A model generated the notes under the pieces. It ran no database searches. It saw only the letters and a list, made by a program, of their open reading frames with translations, and had not been told where the DNA came from. This document shows, one piece after another, positions 52,001 to 62,040 of a DNA stretch of 64,000 bases. Both the position numbers and the translations under genes were made by a program. Position 1 is the first letter of the stretch. Every line of letters begins with the position of its first letter. Source of the stretch: Halonotius sp046719765 (lineage in GTDB: Archaea; Halobacteriota; Halobacteria; Halobacteriales; Haloferacaceae); contig NZ_JABEBY010000018.1 of the NCBI RefSeq assembly GCF_046719765.1, forward strand, positions 1 through 64,000, in the 5' to 3' direction.

Positions 52001-55000
52001 GCGACACACCGATTCACGAGATATTCCAGCAGTCGCCAACCCGTGAGCTCGAAGAAGTCCAGAAGGTCAATGCGAGAACACGGGCAAAAAACGACGTACG
52101 TGAGTTCTATGAAACCGTCAGTGCCCGCAAAGTGCTCACGACGCTTGGCGAACTCGTCGATAAGTATCCCCACGAAGAATCCCGTTTCCTCTATATTTCG
52201 GCGACGTTTGGCTCCGGGAAGACACACCTGCTGAAGCTGATTGGCTTCGCTGCAGATACCGACTCTGAGTTCGCCGACCTTGGCGAAGAATTAGCTAACC
52301 GATGGCCTGGATTCCAGTCGTTCAGACAGAGTCTCGTCAACTCTCATGTTGATCGCCTGAAGCCCGTCTTCCTCAATCTGCTCAATAGGGATGCCTCACA
52401 GGAGCCGCCACTGCCGTACCTGATTTACGAGGCTATCGGCCGCGAGCTTGCATATCCGACTGATCCGAACTGGCTGCTTGAGTGGGCCTGGCAACTTGAT
52501 ATGAATCACGGTGACTGCTGGGAACAGCTCCAAGCAGTCGAACATGACGGCCAAACCTTCGACGATGTATACGAGGAACGAGCCTCGCTACGAAGCTGGC
52601 TCTACGAGGTCGTCCCGACGCTTGATGACACACCCTACTCGTCTCGTGAGGCAGTCAAACAGTCGATTGAGGAGGCCATAGAGGAAGTCGATCCAGATGA
52701 ATTCGATCCGGACGAACTGACTGATCGCATTGAAGCGGCGCAAAATGCCCTGAGTACGCCCGATACAGATACTGAGTTGCTCATCGGACTGGATGAAGTT
52801 GCACTCTTCATCGGCGATGGGCGACACCGATACAGAGAATTCCAAGAAACGATGGACGCGCTGACTGACTTAGGTGTCGGGCCAAACCCACCGGTGATCG
52901 GAACCGGGCAGTATCCGATTGGCGAGATTCACGGCGAGTTCAACGAGACCGCAGTCACGGATCAACCGTGGTATGGCGCACAAGAGCCACTCGAAGGGGC
53001 CGATACAGAGATTATTGTTCGCAAACGCTGGTTGCAGAAGGATACTAGTGGGGCAGACACGGTGGAGGCTGCGTTGCAGGAGATGCCCGATCTCACACTG
53101 GATACATACGACGACGTGTCCGATGCCGATCCAGATCCCATCGAATCATATCCCTTCCGAGAATACGATCTCGGGTTGTTGCGGACAGTCCTTCAGCAGT
53201 TGATGCCCAGCGGTCGAGTGACTGATGAAGAGTACGTACAGGGGCGTGCCCTGCTTATTCTCGTCCGCTCGCTCTTCACACGATTCGAGTGGAGCTCCAA
53301 GCCCGTTGGAGCCCTCGTGACGTGGGATGAACTGTATGACCTCCTCGTTGAGGAAACCACCTACATCCCACTGTGGGTGCAGGAGATAATCGAAAACAAG
53401 CTCATCCCGTCCGCTGACGGTGATGAAGACGCCTGGTCAGTCCGCACAGCGAAGGCACTGTACCTGCTGAATCAGGTTCGGTCATCGGTACCATCAACGC
53501 CAGAGAACCTTGCCCGGCTGATGGTCAACGCCACCGACGAATCCTATGAATCAGTCAGAGACGACGTATCTGACGCTCTTGGTGAGCTTGACGGTGATCA
53601 AAAGATATTGACAGAGGTCAATGAACACGGTGACGAAGAATACCTCCTCGTGTCCGAAGAGCAAGAAGATATTCTCACAAGAGCCGATACACGTGCACAG
53701 GAGATCTCCTCCCACCGGTTGTCGGCTAAACTAGAGTCTACACTACAGGAGGGGAGTCCGCACTTACTCTCAGACAATAGTCGGCACGAAGTCGATATTG
53801 GCGGTGAGTCTAACGTCCCACTTCGGTTCAACTACTCAGTACTCGATCCAGTCGATAGAGCCCCAACTCCGGAGTTCGATGCCATTCGTGTTCGCTTGCT
53901 TGCCGATGATCCAGAGACAGTACAGAGTCAAGTCGAATCTTGGAAGTCAACCAACGAAGGACGTGAGGGAGGCGAACACATCCTCATTAGCGTTGAAATT
54001 CCGGGGCCCACAGTCGATAGACTACGGAAGGTAATGGGGATGCAAGAAGTCCTCTCCGAAGAGACTGAGACATATCCGGATTTAGAAGAGGATCACCGGG
54101 AAGACCAGCGAAATCTGGACTCGGATGTTCGAGAGCGGCTCGCTGAAGCCGATGTCCATGTGCGGTCAGGCAGTCCAAACGGAAGATATGCTGATGTCTT
54201 TGAGCGCGTTGTTGTCGAAGAATTACAGTCTGTATTCGGCTCTACTCGCTATGCACTCTCCGGTGGGATCACAGAAGTCGATGACGCGAAACAGATGGCG
54301 AACTTCTTCAGAGGAGTTGACGAGTGGCCACTCTCACAAGAAGATGCGGTCATGCTAGGGGTGGATACTGATACTGCAACCCTCACAGACGGCTGGTGTC
54401 AGTTATTCCTTGCCGACTACAAGACAACGCAGTCAATTCGAGGTGAGGAATTACTCAACGAAACGATCCAGCGAGGTGGCAGCTACAGAGGAACACCCAG
54501 AGAATCGATTTCTGCGCTGTTGATCACGCTCGCTACAGCTAACGAGATCGCCCTCCGGAAAGATGACGAGTATATCACCGAGCCAGAAGCGATTGGCCGA
54601 GCGGTTCGAAACAAGACGAATCTGACAGATATTCAAATTCGATTCGAGTCACTGGATGGCATTGATCCAGATCAGATCCGAGAAACTGTTCGGACGATCA
54701 TGAGTGAGCCACCAGTCGGCAACGATCCGGACGCATGGCTTTCAGAACTCGCAGAGTGGATCGACGAGAACAGCGTTCTCGTACGAAGTGCGCTGCGAGG
54801 CGTCAGCAGAGAATTCGATGAGACTGCGTCACTGGGTGCCTTAGAAAACGCAATAAATCCAGCACTTAGCGGAGAAGAACTTGACACGGAGGACTTTGCA
54901 TCAGAGGAAATCGAAACACAAGCCGAGCGGTTTGCCCGAGCGAAAGACCTCTTCCAGCCCGATTCCGACGATGAAACGCTCTGGGATCGATTCAGCGAGC

Positions 55001-55839
55001 AGAAAGCTGAGATGCAGCGACTCCATCCCGGCGCAGATGTCACCGCAGACATGCAGGCAATTACCGGTGGTGCCGAGGTTCCCGACAGTGAACGACTGCA
55101 GAAAATAATAGACGATGCCGACGCTCATCGACGGGCTGTCGCTCAAAATCAATACGAGCGTATTACCGGTGAAACACTAACTGACGAGGAACCGAAAAGT
55201 ATCGTTTCCAGCCTCTCAACGTGGCTCTTCGCACACGACGGGAGTAGTAAGGAGACTGCTGATCGGGTATCCGTAGAATTTGAAGCAGTGAATATTGATG
55301 CGTTGTACGAGCTCTTTGAGTTGGCATGGGACGGCGACTCGTTTGTAGAGGCGGATCTGGTCGATCCGACGGTCATCCAGCAGGCCAGGCGATATGAAAA
55401 AGCGCGACGACTGCTTGAAGCATCCGAGGGCGAAGCCAGTCTCTGGTCACAACTGCGCGATGCATCAAAACGCCTCGGAGAAGAATATCCGACGCATCCG
55501 GTCACTAGCGAGATCAAGGACACGTTATCGCAGTCACAACCACCAAGCGTAGCCGAGGTTGAGCGGCTGCTTGAGGCAGCCCAAGATCCATTCAATCTTG
55601 AGAAACGGCTGGCAGAGCTTGCAGAAGAACTGCAGACCGAGCACCCTGACAAGGAACTCACCGACGTTGTCGTTGATGCAGTAGATGGAGATAGCTCGCC
55701 GAGTAAAGATCGTATGCGTGAACTCATCGACGATGCCGAAGAATTGCTTGAGGGTAGTAGCAAGCAATTGCGGAAGATTCGAGAGACTATGAATGACCTA
55801 TCTGATGGGTCTGTTGTGATGATCGACTCCTTGGACTGA
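51997..55839 (+). CDS. brxC: BrxC/PglY-type P-loop ATPase, copy 2, 1280 aa
   Basis: ATG at 51997. Walker A FGSGKTHLL lies at about 71-79, and Walker B LLIGLDEVALFIGD at about 262-275. A PglY-like middle and a C-terminal region with repeated helical hairpins (about 960-1270) follow, including three similar units ending in LEEAQDPF- or DDAEELLEG-like turns. Two BrxC/PglY genes flanking brxB in a haloarchaeon fit the type 5 arrangement as I recall it. The two copies may form a heteromeric ring. The last gene before a 59-base gap and a new promoter, so the next genes can be expressed separately. Confidence 0.88.
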   Translation: MSDTPIHEIFQQSPTRELEEVQKVNARTRAKNDVREFYETVSARKVLTTLGELVDKYPHEESRFLYISATFGSGKTHLLKLIGFAADTDSEFADLGEELANRWPGFQSFRQSLVNSHVDRLKPVFLNLLNRDASQEPPLPYLIYEAIGRELAYPTDPNWLLEWAWQLDMNHGDCWEQLQAVEHDGQTFDDVYEERASLRSWLYEVVPTLDDTPYSSREAVKQSIEEAIEEVDPDEFDPDELTDRIEAAQNALSTPDTDTELLIGLDEVALFIGDGRHRYREFQETMDALTDLGVGPNPPVIGTGQYPIGEIHGEFNETAVTDQPWYGAQEPLEGADTEIIVRKRWLQKDTSGADTVEAALQEMPDLTLDTYDDVSDADPDPIESYPFREYDLGLLRTVLQQLMPSGRVTDEEYVQGRALLILVRSLFTRFEWSSKPVGALVTWDELYDLLVEETTYIPLWVQEIIENKLIPSADGDEDAWSVRTAKALYLLNQVRSSVPSTPENLARLMVNATDESYESVRDDVSDALGELDGDQKILTEVNEHGDEEYLLVSEEQEDILTRADTRAQEISSHRLSAKLESTLQEGSPHLLSDNSRHEVDIGGESNVPLRFNYSVLDPVDRAPTPEFDAIRVRLLADDPETVQSQVESWKSTNEGREGGEHILISVEIPGPTVDRLRKVMGMQEVLSEETETYPDLEEDHREDQRNLDSDVRERLAEADVHVRSGSPNGRYADVFERVVVEELQSVFGSTRYALSGGITEVDDAKQMANFFRGVDEWPLSQEDAVMLGVDTDTATLTDGWCQLFLADYKTTQSIRGEELLNETIQRGGSYRGTPRESISALLITLATANEIALRKDDEYITEPEAIGRAVRNKTNLTDIQIRFESLDGIDPDQIRETVRTIMSEPPVGNDPDAWLSELAEWIDENSVLVRSALRGVSREFDETASLGALENAINPALSGEELDTEDFASEEIETQAERFARAKDLFQPDSDDETLWDRFSEQKAEMQRLHPGADVTADMQAITGGAEVPDSERLQKIIDDADAHRRAVAQNQYERITGETLTDEEPKSIVSSLSTWLFAHDGSSKETADRVSVEFEAVNIDALYELFELAWDGDSFVEADLVDPTVIQQARRYEKARRLLEASEGEASLWSQLRDASKRLGEEYPTHPVTSEIKDTLSQSQPPSVAEVERLLEAAQDPFNLEKRLAELAEELQTEHPDKELTDVVVDAVDGDSSPSKDRMRELIDDAEELLEGSSKQLRKIRETMNDLSDGSVVMIDSLD

Positions 55840-55868
55840 CGGCTTGATGTTGCAATATACCAAACTTA

Positions 55869-55891
55869 TTTATATTCAGTTCGTAAATACG
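55869..55891 (+). promoter_or_regulatory. Promoter and palindrome for the embedded wHTH-nucleotidyltransferase pair
   Basis: TTTATAT at 55869-55875 is centred about 27 bases before the GTG start at 55899, as for a leaderless haloarchaeal transcript. CGTAAATACG at 55882-55891 is a perfect small palindrome between the box and the start and may be an operator for the HTH protein made from this promoter. Confidence 0.55.
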
Positions 55892-55898
55892 CAACATA

Positions 55899-56819
55899 GT
55901 GTACACCGAGGCGGAGCTTCAAGCACTGGAAGCCCTTCAGGAGGAGTCTACGGTTTCAGGACTCGCCAACCGGCTGGGTCGGAGCCGTAGTTACGTGTCG
56001 GAACTCGTTGCCCGAATGGAGTCGAAAGGATTGGTTCATACTAGCCGTGAGGGGAAACAGAAACAGATCAATCGTTCAGATGCCCGAGCCATCGAACTGT
56101 TTGACAAGTTCGTCCAGCAGTACACCCACATTCCGTTTCCCGAATTACTCGGTGGCGCGACGCTTCGTATTCTATTCTACCTACAGTCAACGGCGACTAC
56201 TACGCAACTCGCGGAGCAAGCCAACGTCCATCGGAGCACAGTACATCGGTCTCTCTCCCCACTGGAGAACCGCGGTATACTCTACAAATCAGACGGTGAA
56301 TACACGCTCAACGATGAATTCGAAGGGCTGTCTATGTTGGCCCGTGAGTTTGCACACGTACGCCATAGACAGCGTGTTGAAGACCACGCTGAGTCGTTCA
56401 CTATCCTCTGGGATTCTTTAGACGAGTTTCTCGTTCAGACTCGTGTCGAGATTGAATCAGAGGCGTTTCACCTGACTGGGCCAGAACTATTCCAACAATA
56501 CGATCTCCCATTGATGGCCCGCCAGCGTCGATATTACTTGTACTCGGAATCAATCGGTAACATATCCCCAGCAGAACTGTGTTGTCACATGCTCGTGATC
56601 GATGATGGAACACGCTCGCAGTCGTACTCCCTCCTCTTGATCAGCGAGACAGGAATTGAGCGCGATGAGGTGCTCACACTCGCTGAAAAGTACGATATCG
56701 TAGAGCAGGTGTCGAACCTCTTCGAATATCTTGATACCGAAGGTGAAAGTCGATCAGGACGCCTCCCACGCTGGGAGGAGTTCCGTAATCTCGCCGAGGA
56801 CTACGAGGTAAAAGTATGA
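55899..56819 (+). CDS. Double winged-helix regulator, BREX-embedded, 306 aa
   Basis: GTG start at 55899. There are two winged helices: residues 4-60 (LQALEALQEESTVSGLANRL, GRSRSYVSELVARMESKGLV) and about 85-145 (GATLRILFYLQSTATTTQLA, EQANVHRSTVHRSLSPLENR). The C-terminal half is a separate alpha/beta domain (about 165-300, with SFTILWDSLDEFLVQTRVEI). Its stop overlaps the nucleotidyltransferase start by 4 bases. This HTH-NTase layout resembles AbiE-type toxin-antitoxin pairs, in which the first gene is a winged-helix antitoxin and autorepressor. It sits between brxC copy 2 and pglX with its own promoter, so it may regulate BREX or guard it. Confidence 0.7.
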   Translation: MYTEAELQALEALQEESTVSGLANRLGRSRSYVSELVARMESKGLVHTSREGKQKQINRSDARAIELFDKFVQQYTHIPFPELLGGATLRILFYLQSTATTTQLAEQANVHRSTVHRSLSPLENRGILYKSDGEYTLNDEFEGLSMLAREFAHVRHRQRVEDHAESFTILWDSLDEFLVQTRVEIESEAFHLTGPELFQQYDLPLMARQRRYYLYSESIGNISPAELCCHMLVIDDGTRSQSYSLLLISETGIERDEVLTLAEKYDIVEQVSNLFEYLDTEGESRSGRLPRWEEFRNLAEDYEVKV

Positions 56820-57628
56820 GACAGCGGTTCGACAGTAAATACATCGAGTCCGAACTTGAGCGGGTCGGTGGACACCTCGAAACCGATCTGACCGTCTATT
56901 TGATCGGCGGTGGCGCAATGGCGTTCCAGGATCTCAAAGAGACCACCAAAGATATTGATCTTATCGTGGCTGACGGCGACAATCTTCGGGTGTTACAGGC
57001 TGTTTTGCTGGAGAACGGGTACGACATTGTCAAAGAGCCTGGAGAGGAATACGACGACCTCGGAGCACAACGAATTCTTGAGAACAATGACGGATGTCGT
57101 ATCGATATCTTCAACAAACAAGTGATTGACAAACTCGTCCTCTCAGAGGGGATGCGCCGCCGGAGTGAATCCTATCTGGATGTCGGTGGGCTATCGATCG
57201 CGGTGGTCAGTCCCGAAGACATCTTTTTGTTCAAATCAGTCGCCGGACGAACGGACGATATCGAGGATATGTTCGCACTCGTACAGACTGATCTTGATTT
57301 CGACGTTATTGAGGACGAACTAGAGCAGCAGATCGAATTACTGGGACAGGAGCTATTTGTTACGTATATGAACGAGGCACTACTGGCACTCGAAGAGCAG
57401 CACAACATTACGACGCCATTAGGCGAGCGTGTCTCAGAAATCACCGAACGGGTATACCGGGAACTCGAAGTGCTGCAGGCCTTCGAGGAATCGATTTCTC
57501 GATCTGAGCTGAAAGCCGCGGTTGATCTCTCTACCGATGATGTAGATGAGGCTATCAAACACCTCACTGAGAAAGAAGTCGTCGAGGTCGAAGGCGACGT
57601 TGTCGTACGGGTGTCAACCAACCTGTGA
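56816..57628 (+). CDS. Nucleotidyltransferase-fold protein (AbiEii/DUF6036-like), BREX-embedded, 270 aa
   Basis: The N-terminal half has the minimal nucleotidyltransferase signature GGGAMA at 31-36 followed by TKDIDLIV with Asp46 and Asp48 (G-G/S ... DxD). A helical linker and RTDDIEDMFALVQTDLDFDV, as in DUF6036/AbiEii-like proteins, come next. The C-terminal part (about 215-270) is another small winged helix (SELKAAVDLSTDDVDEAIKH). AbiEii-like proteins are toxins that modify tRNA or other targets. ATG overlaps the upstream regulator's stop by 4 bases (ATGA). Function in this locus is inferred: a toxin partner or an accessory BREX gene. Confidence 0.7.
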   Translation: MRQRFDSKYIESELERVGGHLETDLTVYLIGGGAMAFQDLKETTKDIDLIVADGDNLRVLQAVLLENGYDIVKEPGEEYDDLGAQRILENNDGCRIDIFNKQVIDKLVLSEGMRRRSESYLDVGGLSIAVVSPEDIFLFKSVAGRTDDIEDMFALVQTDLDFDVIEDELEQQIELLGQELFVTYMNEALLALEEQHNITTPLGERVSEITERVYRELEVLQAFEESISRSELKAAVDLSTDDVDEAIKHLTEKEVVEVEGDVVVRVSTNL

Positions 57629-57720
57629 CTAGAAAATCCTGACTCTGCCGCCGTCCGAGAGATGATGGGCAATCTTCAAGACATCTTGCTGGTTCTACTT
57701 GTAACATCACTGAGTTTCGT

Positions 57721-60700
57721 ATGGACGGAAACCCTACCCAACCCCGCAAGGCCCAACTTGACAAAGAAGAGCGCGAGCATCTCGAAGACATTGTTACCGA
57801 AATGCGTGACCGTGTCGAGGCGAATGTTCGCTATCAGCTTGAAGAGTATGACGTAGAAAATCGCCCCGACGAAGACGAGTCTCTGAGCGACGAGGAGGAA
57901 GAACTCGTTGAGGCTATCGAACTGGAAGCTGTTGATGGCAATGATTGGGAGGAGGGTTATGAACAATACATCACGGGCGTCGGCTACACTATCGTCAATC
58001 GGTTGGCTGCTCTCCGTTGTATGGAAGTTCGAGACTTCATCGACAACGAGGTGACGCGGTTTCGTAAAGATGGACTCACACCAGCAGCCGACCAGCTGGT
58101 CACCGAGGATTTCATGCTCGAAGAGGAGGCTGTACTCGAAGCTTACCGGAATGCGTGCGACGACCTAGCAGAGGAAATCGAGATCCTCTTCGACCGTTCG
58201 TCGGCTTACAGTTTGATCGACCCCGACGACGATACCTATGAAGATCTCTGTGGAATGCTTGATCAGGTTCCTAACGAGGTCTGGCAGGCTGACGACGTAC
58301 TCGGGTGGGTATACGAATACTACAATGTCAAACTCCTCGACGATCTCCGACGAAAGGGTGACAGAGAAGGTTTGGAGCCGGAAGACGTGCCAGCGGCGAA
58401 CCAGTTCTACACGCCACATTGGGTCGTGCGGATGCTCACAGATAACTCGCTCGGCAAACTCTATCTCGAAGATCAGGGAGAACTACAGGATACCGTAGAG
58501 AGACAGGACTCGATGACGCCCGACGAGCGCAAGAACCGCCCGCTCTCACCTGACGAATCTCCGGACATCGCGGACTTCTGCACCTATCTCGTTCCGTCTG
58601 AAGAGGAAGGCGAGCCACCGGAGTTCGATAGACCTGAGGACATTCGCGTCATCGATCCAGCCTGTGGTAGCGGGCACTTCCTGTTGTACGCGTTCGACGT
58701 GCTGGAGCGCATCTACCGGGCCGAGACGGACCTCGACCACGCCGAGATTCCCCGGGAGATTCTGCGGAACAACCTCTACGGCGTCGACCTCGACATGCGG
58801 GCCTGCCAACTCGCCGCGTTCAACCTCTATCTGAAGGGTCGAACTCGCGCGGAAGCCGAGGGTGCCAGCGGTTTCGACATGCCGGAGGTCGGTATCGTCT
58901 GTGCCGACGCGACGGTGGCCGACATCGAGGGTGTCGAAGAGGTGTTCGACGAGGTCGCAGAGGGAAAATCCGACGTGGAGGATGCCCTCCGGCGCATCCT
59001 CGACGCGTTCGAGGAAGTCCACGGTCTCGGGAGTCTGCTCGACGTGCGTGGAACCCTCGGTGACCTGTTCGAGGACGACAGCGAGGAAGAAGGGGTTCAG
59101 ATTACGCTCGGTGACGACCCACGCGAGGATTACACGCTCGGACAGATTCTGCACAGTCTGCGTGAGGCGGTTGACCAGCACCGAGAGGAGGACTCATTCT
59201 TGGCACAGGACTTGCGGAGTTTCGTGCGCCTGTTAGATGTGCTGGCGCAGGACTACGATGTGGCGTTGATGAATCCGCCGTATGGTTCCGGAACTAGAAT
59301 GCCGGATGTCGTACAAGAATATATTCAAGAAAATTATTCATACAAAGCAGATTTCTATATCAGCTTTTTCGAAGTTTGTGACGAATTTATTAATAAGAAT
59401 GGTAGGATTGGTATGCTTATACCGAGGCAGTTCATGTATAAAGGGAGGTTTACAAACTTTAGAAGAGATTTTCTGGGTTCGGAAGGAAGCTTTGACTTCT
59501 TGGCCGAATTCGGTATTGGCGTTCTGGATAACGCTACAGTACGAACTGTTGGAACTGTGGTCAGGTCGGGGATTAACCCCTCCCCAACGGGGACTTTCTT
59601 ACGACTACATGACATATCTAGTTCTTTGAAAGAAGAAGTATTTACTGACATAATATGTGGAACTGAACTGGATACAGACAGACTGTTTCGAGTTGATTTA
59701 GAAGAATTCGAAAAAATTCCGCGTTCTCCAATCTGTTACTCTGTTCCCACGGAAGTAAGGGAACTATTTGACTGCGATATAAGAATTGATTCCACCCACT
59801 CTCACTCTGATGAGGAGTCCCTTGCGCGGATTGGGCCGGGGATAGTAACTGGTAATGATGATCGATTTATCAGGAAGCACTGGGAGATTTCAGAATGGCA
59901 TTCTAGCCATCCGTTTGCGCATGGTGGGGCAGATGCGTGGGTAATTCCTGAGATTACTAATGTAATCAAGTGGGGGCAGTCTGGCGAAAATCTGAAACGT
60001 TCTAGTTCGTATGTCAGGACACCTAATCAAGATTTGTACGGGAAAGAGGCCCTCACTTGGACATACATCAAAGATACGGGACGAAGGTTCGGCTATTTTG
60101 CTGGTGGTCTTTTCAGCACCAACGGGTTTATGCTAGTCCCTGTACAGGATATTTCGCTTTGGAAATTGCTATCGGTTTTAAATTCAAATCTGTATCATTC
60201 TTTAGTATTATCCCAAACGACAGAACGAAACTGGAATGCCGATGCTATTGGAAGTCTTCCATGGCTTAGGGAGTTGCAATCTATAGATGAGCTATCTCAA
60301 TTATCAAAAAAACAATTCAAGAACAAGCTAGGAAAGCAACAGAAAGACCCAACCAGCCCATACTATAGAGGGCCGTCGCTTCTACCGAAGAATGAAGATC
60401 AAGACTGGTACTATAATCATCCGCATATCCAAGTTTTGCCTACTGAGATAGATGTGCCAACAGCAGATGTTCAAACAAATAGCATCAAATCTAGTTCAAG
60501 GGATACGAAAATAAAGGAATTAATATACGAAGAAAAAATAGAGAATATATCTAAGACGATTGACGGACTGATATATTCGGAGTTAGCGATAGGAGAATCT
60601 GTTCAAGATGCGATCAACACAGAAATCTTTCTTCGCACGTCCGAAGACCCCGAAGACCGCGAAGTCCCAGACCCCGAATCCGTCCCAGAAGTCCCCGACA

Positions 60701-62037
60701 ACCTCGACGAGCAGGTCAAAGACCTCGTCCACCACGTTGCGATGGAGGCCGTCCGCGAGGAGTCGGACGGCATCATCTCACTCGAAGGCACAGACGGTCA
60801 ACCCAATATGCTCGACCGAATCGTCGAGCGATTCGAAGACGCCTACGGCGAGCATGCCGACGACCGACTGATCGAGGTCGACGAAATTCTCGGCACCGAG
60901 TCCGCCGACGACGAGGCGTACCCCAACCTCCGGTCGTTCATCAAAGACGACCTCTTCACCTACCACGTCGATACGATGGAGAACACACCCATCATCTGGA
61001 AACTCAGCACGGAACGACTTCTCGCCGACGCGAAAGGCGAGGGTTTCGCCTGCTTCGTTGATTACCACCAACTCGACGCAAGCCTGTTCGACCGCCTAAG
61101 CAACCAGTATATAGAACCGAAGAAAGCCGAACTCCGCGAGCGTCGGTCAGCAGCAAACCAGCAACGGAACGACGAGTCGCTCTCAACGAGCAAACGTGCC
61201 GAAGCAACAGACGAGTTCGAGTTCTGTTCGAGTGCCCTCGAACAAATCGCCGAACTCGAAGAAGTGATGCAGAGCCTTGGTTCCACCAGCGAGCGGGAGT
61301 TCGACGATGGAAATCGGGAACACATCAACGAGATGGCCCCTAAGGTCGCCACATTCCGGGAAGAAACCGCCGAACGGATCGAAACGCTGGTTGAACTACG
61401 CAAAATGAAAAGTGAGGAGTGGTTCCAAGACACCTTCTCTGATGGCTTCTGGGACAAGGTCGATAAGTGGCGCGACGAGTGGATTGATGCTCTTGAAGAA
61501 CTCGAACGCGCCTGCGAGGAGTACGCTAAGCCCAGCGGCGAGCCTGTCGAAGCGCATCTCGCTGATCTATTCGACTACTTCAACTGGCGACTCAAGGGTT
61601 CAGATCACTACTCCAGTACAGGTATTCTCTTCATGACTTACTACTTTGAGCGTGAGGGAGACTACCTTCTCAATGAAGATGGTACGCCCGCCGATAATCT
61701 CAAAGAGGAGGAGAAAATGCTCGGTTCGCTCGCTACTGGTATCGACGATGAATCTACAATAAGCGAGGAGTATCTCAAAGAAATCGCGGAAAGCGAAGAT
61801 ATCGATGATATCGCTGAACTGCCACCGATTGCGGAATTCAAAGCACTTGCCGAGGAGATAGAGGATGACTGCCAGACTATTGACAATCAAATACCCTCTG
61901 ACTGGGAAGAGCGCGCGCTCTCAGAAGTGACAACAACAGGCTACCAGCCTGTCCACAAGCATGGTGTCGCAATTAACATAACACCGCTCGCTGAGAAGGA
62001 TATCGTCCCAGAGATAGTCGAAGACAAGGTGCTCTAA
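57721..62037 (+). CDS. pglX: PglX-type adenine-specific DNA methyltransferase, BREX, 1438 aa
   Basis: Motif I DPACGSG lies at 312-318 and motif IV NPPY at 518-521, the N6-adenine methyltransferase signatures. A long N-terminal helical region (1-300) precedes the core, and a C-terminal helical region (about 1150-1438) follows. PglX marks host DNA so that BREX can tell self from phage. The segment from about residue 520 to 973 (59281-60640), which should contain the target-recognition part, is far more AT-rich and less acidic than both ends. The coding frame is intact across both joints. ATG at 57721, 92 bases after the nucleotidyltransferase. The stop is 3 bases from the pglZ ATG. Confidence 0.92.
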   Translation: MDGNPTQPRKAQLDKEEREHLEDIVTEMRDRVEANVRYQLEEYDVENRPDEDESLSDEEEELVEAIELEAVDGNDWEEGYEQYITGVGYTIVNRLAALRCMEVRDFIDNEVTRFRKDGLTPAADQLVTEDFMLEEEAVLEAYRNACDDLAEEIEILFDRSSAYSLIDPDDDTYEDLCGMLDQVPNEVWQADDVLGWVYEYYNVKLLDDLRRKGDREGLEPEDVPAANQFYTPHWVVRMLTDNSLGKLYLEDQGELQDTVERQDSMTPDERKNRPLSPDESPDIADFCTYLVPSEEEGEPPEFDRPEDIRVIDPACGSGHFLLYAFDVLERIYRAETDLDHAEIPREILRNNLYGVDLDMRACQLAAFNLYLKGRTRAEAEGASGFDMPEVGIVCADATVADIEGVEEVFDEVAEGKSDVEDALRRILDAFEEVHGLGSLLDVRGTLGDLFEDDSEEEGVQITLGDDPREDYTLGQILHSLREAVDQHREEDSFLAQDLRSFVRLLDVLAQDYDVALMNPPYGSGTRMPDVVQEYIQENYSYKADFYISFFEVCDEFINKNGRIGMLIPRQFMYKGRFTNFRRDFLGSEGSFDFLAEFGIGVLDNATVRTVGTVVRSGINPSPTGTFLRLHDISSSLKEEVFTDIICGTELDTDRLFRVDLEEFEKIPRSPICYSVPTEVRELFDCDIRIDSTHSHSDEESLARIGPGIVTGNDDRFIRKHWEISEWHSSHPFAHGGADAWVIPEITNVIKWGQSGENLKRSSSYVRTPNQDLYGKEALTWTYIKDTGRRFGYFAGGLFSTNGFMLVPVQDISLWKLLSVLNSNLYHSLVLSQTTERNWNADAIGSLPWLRELQSIDELSQLSKKQFKNKLGKQQKDPTSPYYRGPSLLPKNEDQDWYYNHPHIQVLPTEIDVPTADVQTNSIKSSSRDTKIKELIYEEKIENISKTIDGLIYSELAIGESVQDAINTEIFLRTSEDPEDREVPDPESVPEVPDNLDEQVKDLVHHVAMEAVREESDGIISLEGTDGQPNMLDRIVERFEDAYGEHADDRLIEVDEILGTESADDEAYPNLRSFIKDDLFTYHVDTMENTPIIWKLSTERLLADAKGEGFACFVDYHQLDASLFDRLSNQYIEPKKAELRERRSAANQQRNDESLSTSKRAEATDEFEFCSSALEQIAELEEVMQSLGSTSEREFDDGNREHINEMAPKVATFREETAERIETLVELRKMKSEEWFQDTFSDGFWDKVDKWRDEWIDALEELERACEEYAKPSGEPVEAHLADLFDYFNWRLKGSDHYSSTGILFMTYYFEREGDYLLNEDGTPADNLKEEEKMLGSLATGIDDESTISEEYLKEIAESEDIDDIAELPPIAEFKALAEEIEDDCQTIDNQIPSDWEERALSEVTTTGYQPVHKHGVAINITPLAEKDIVPEIVEDKVL

Positions 62038-62040
62038 AAT

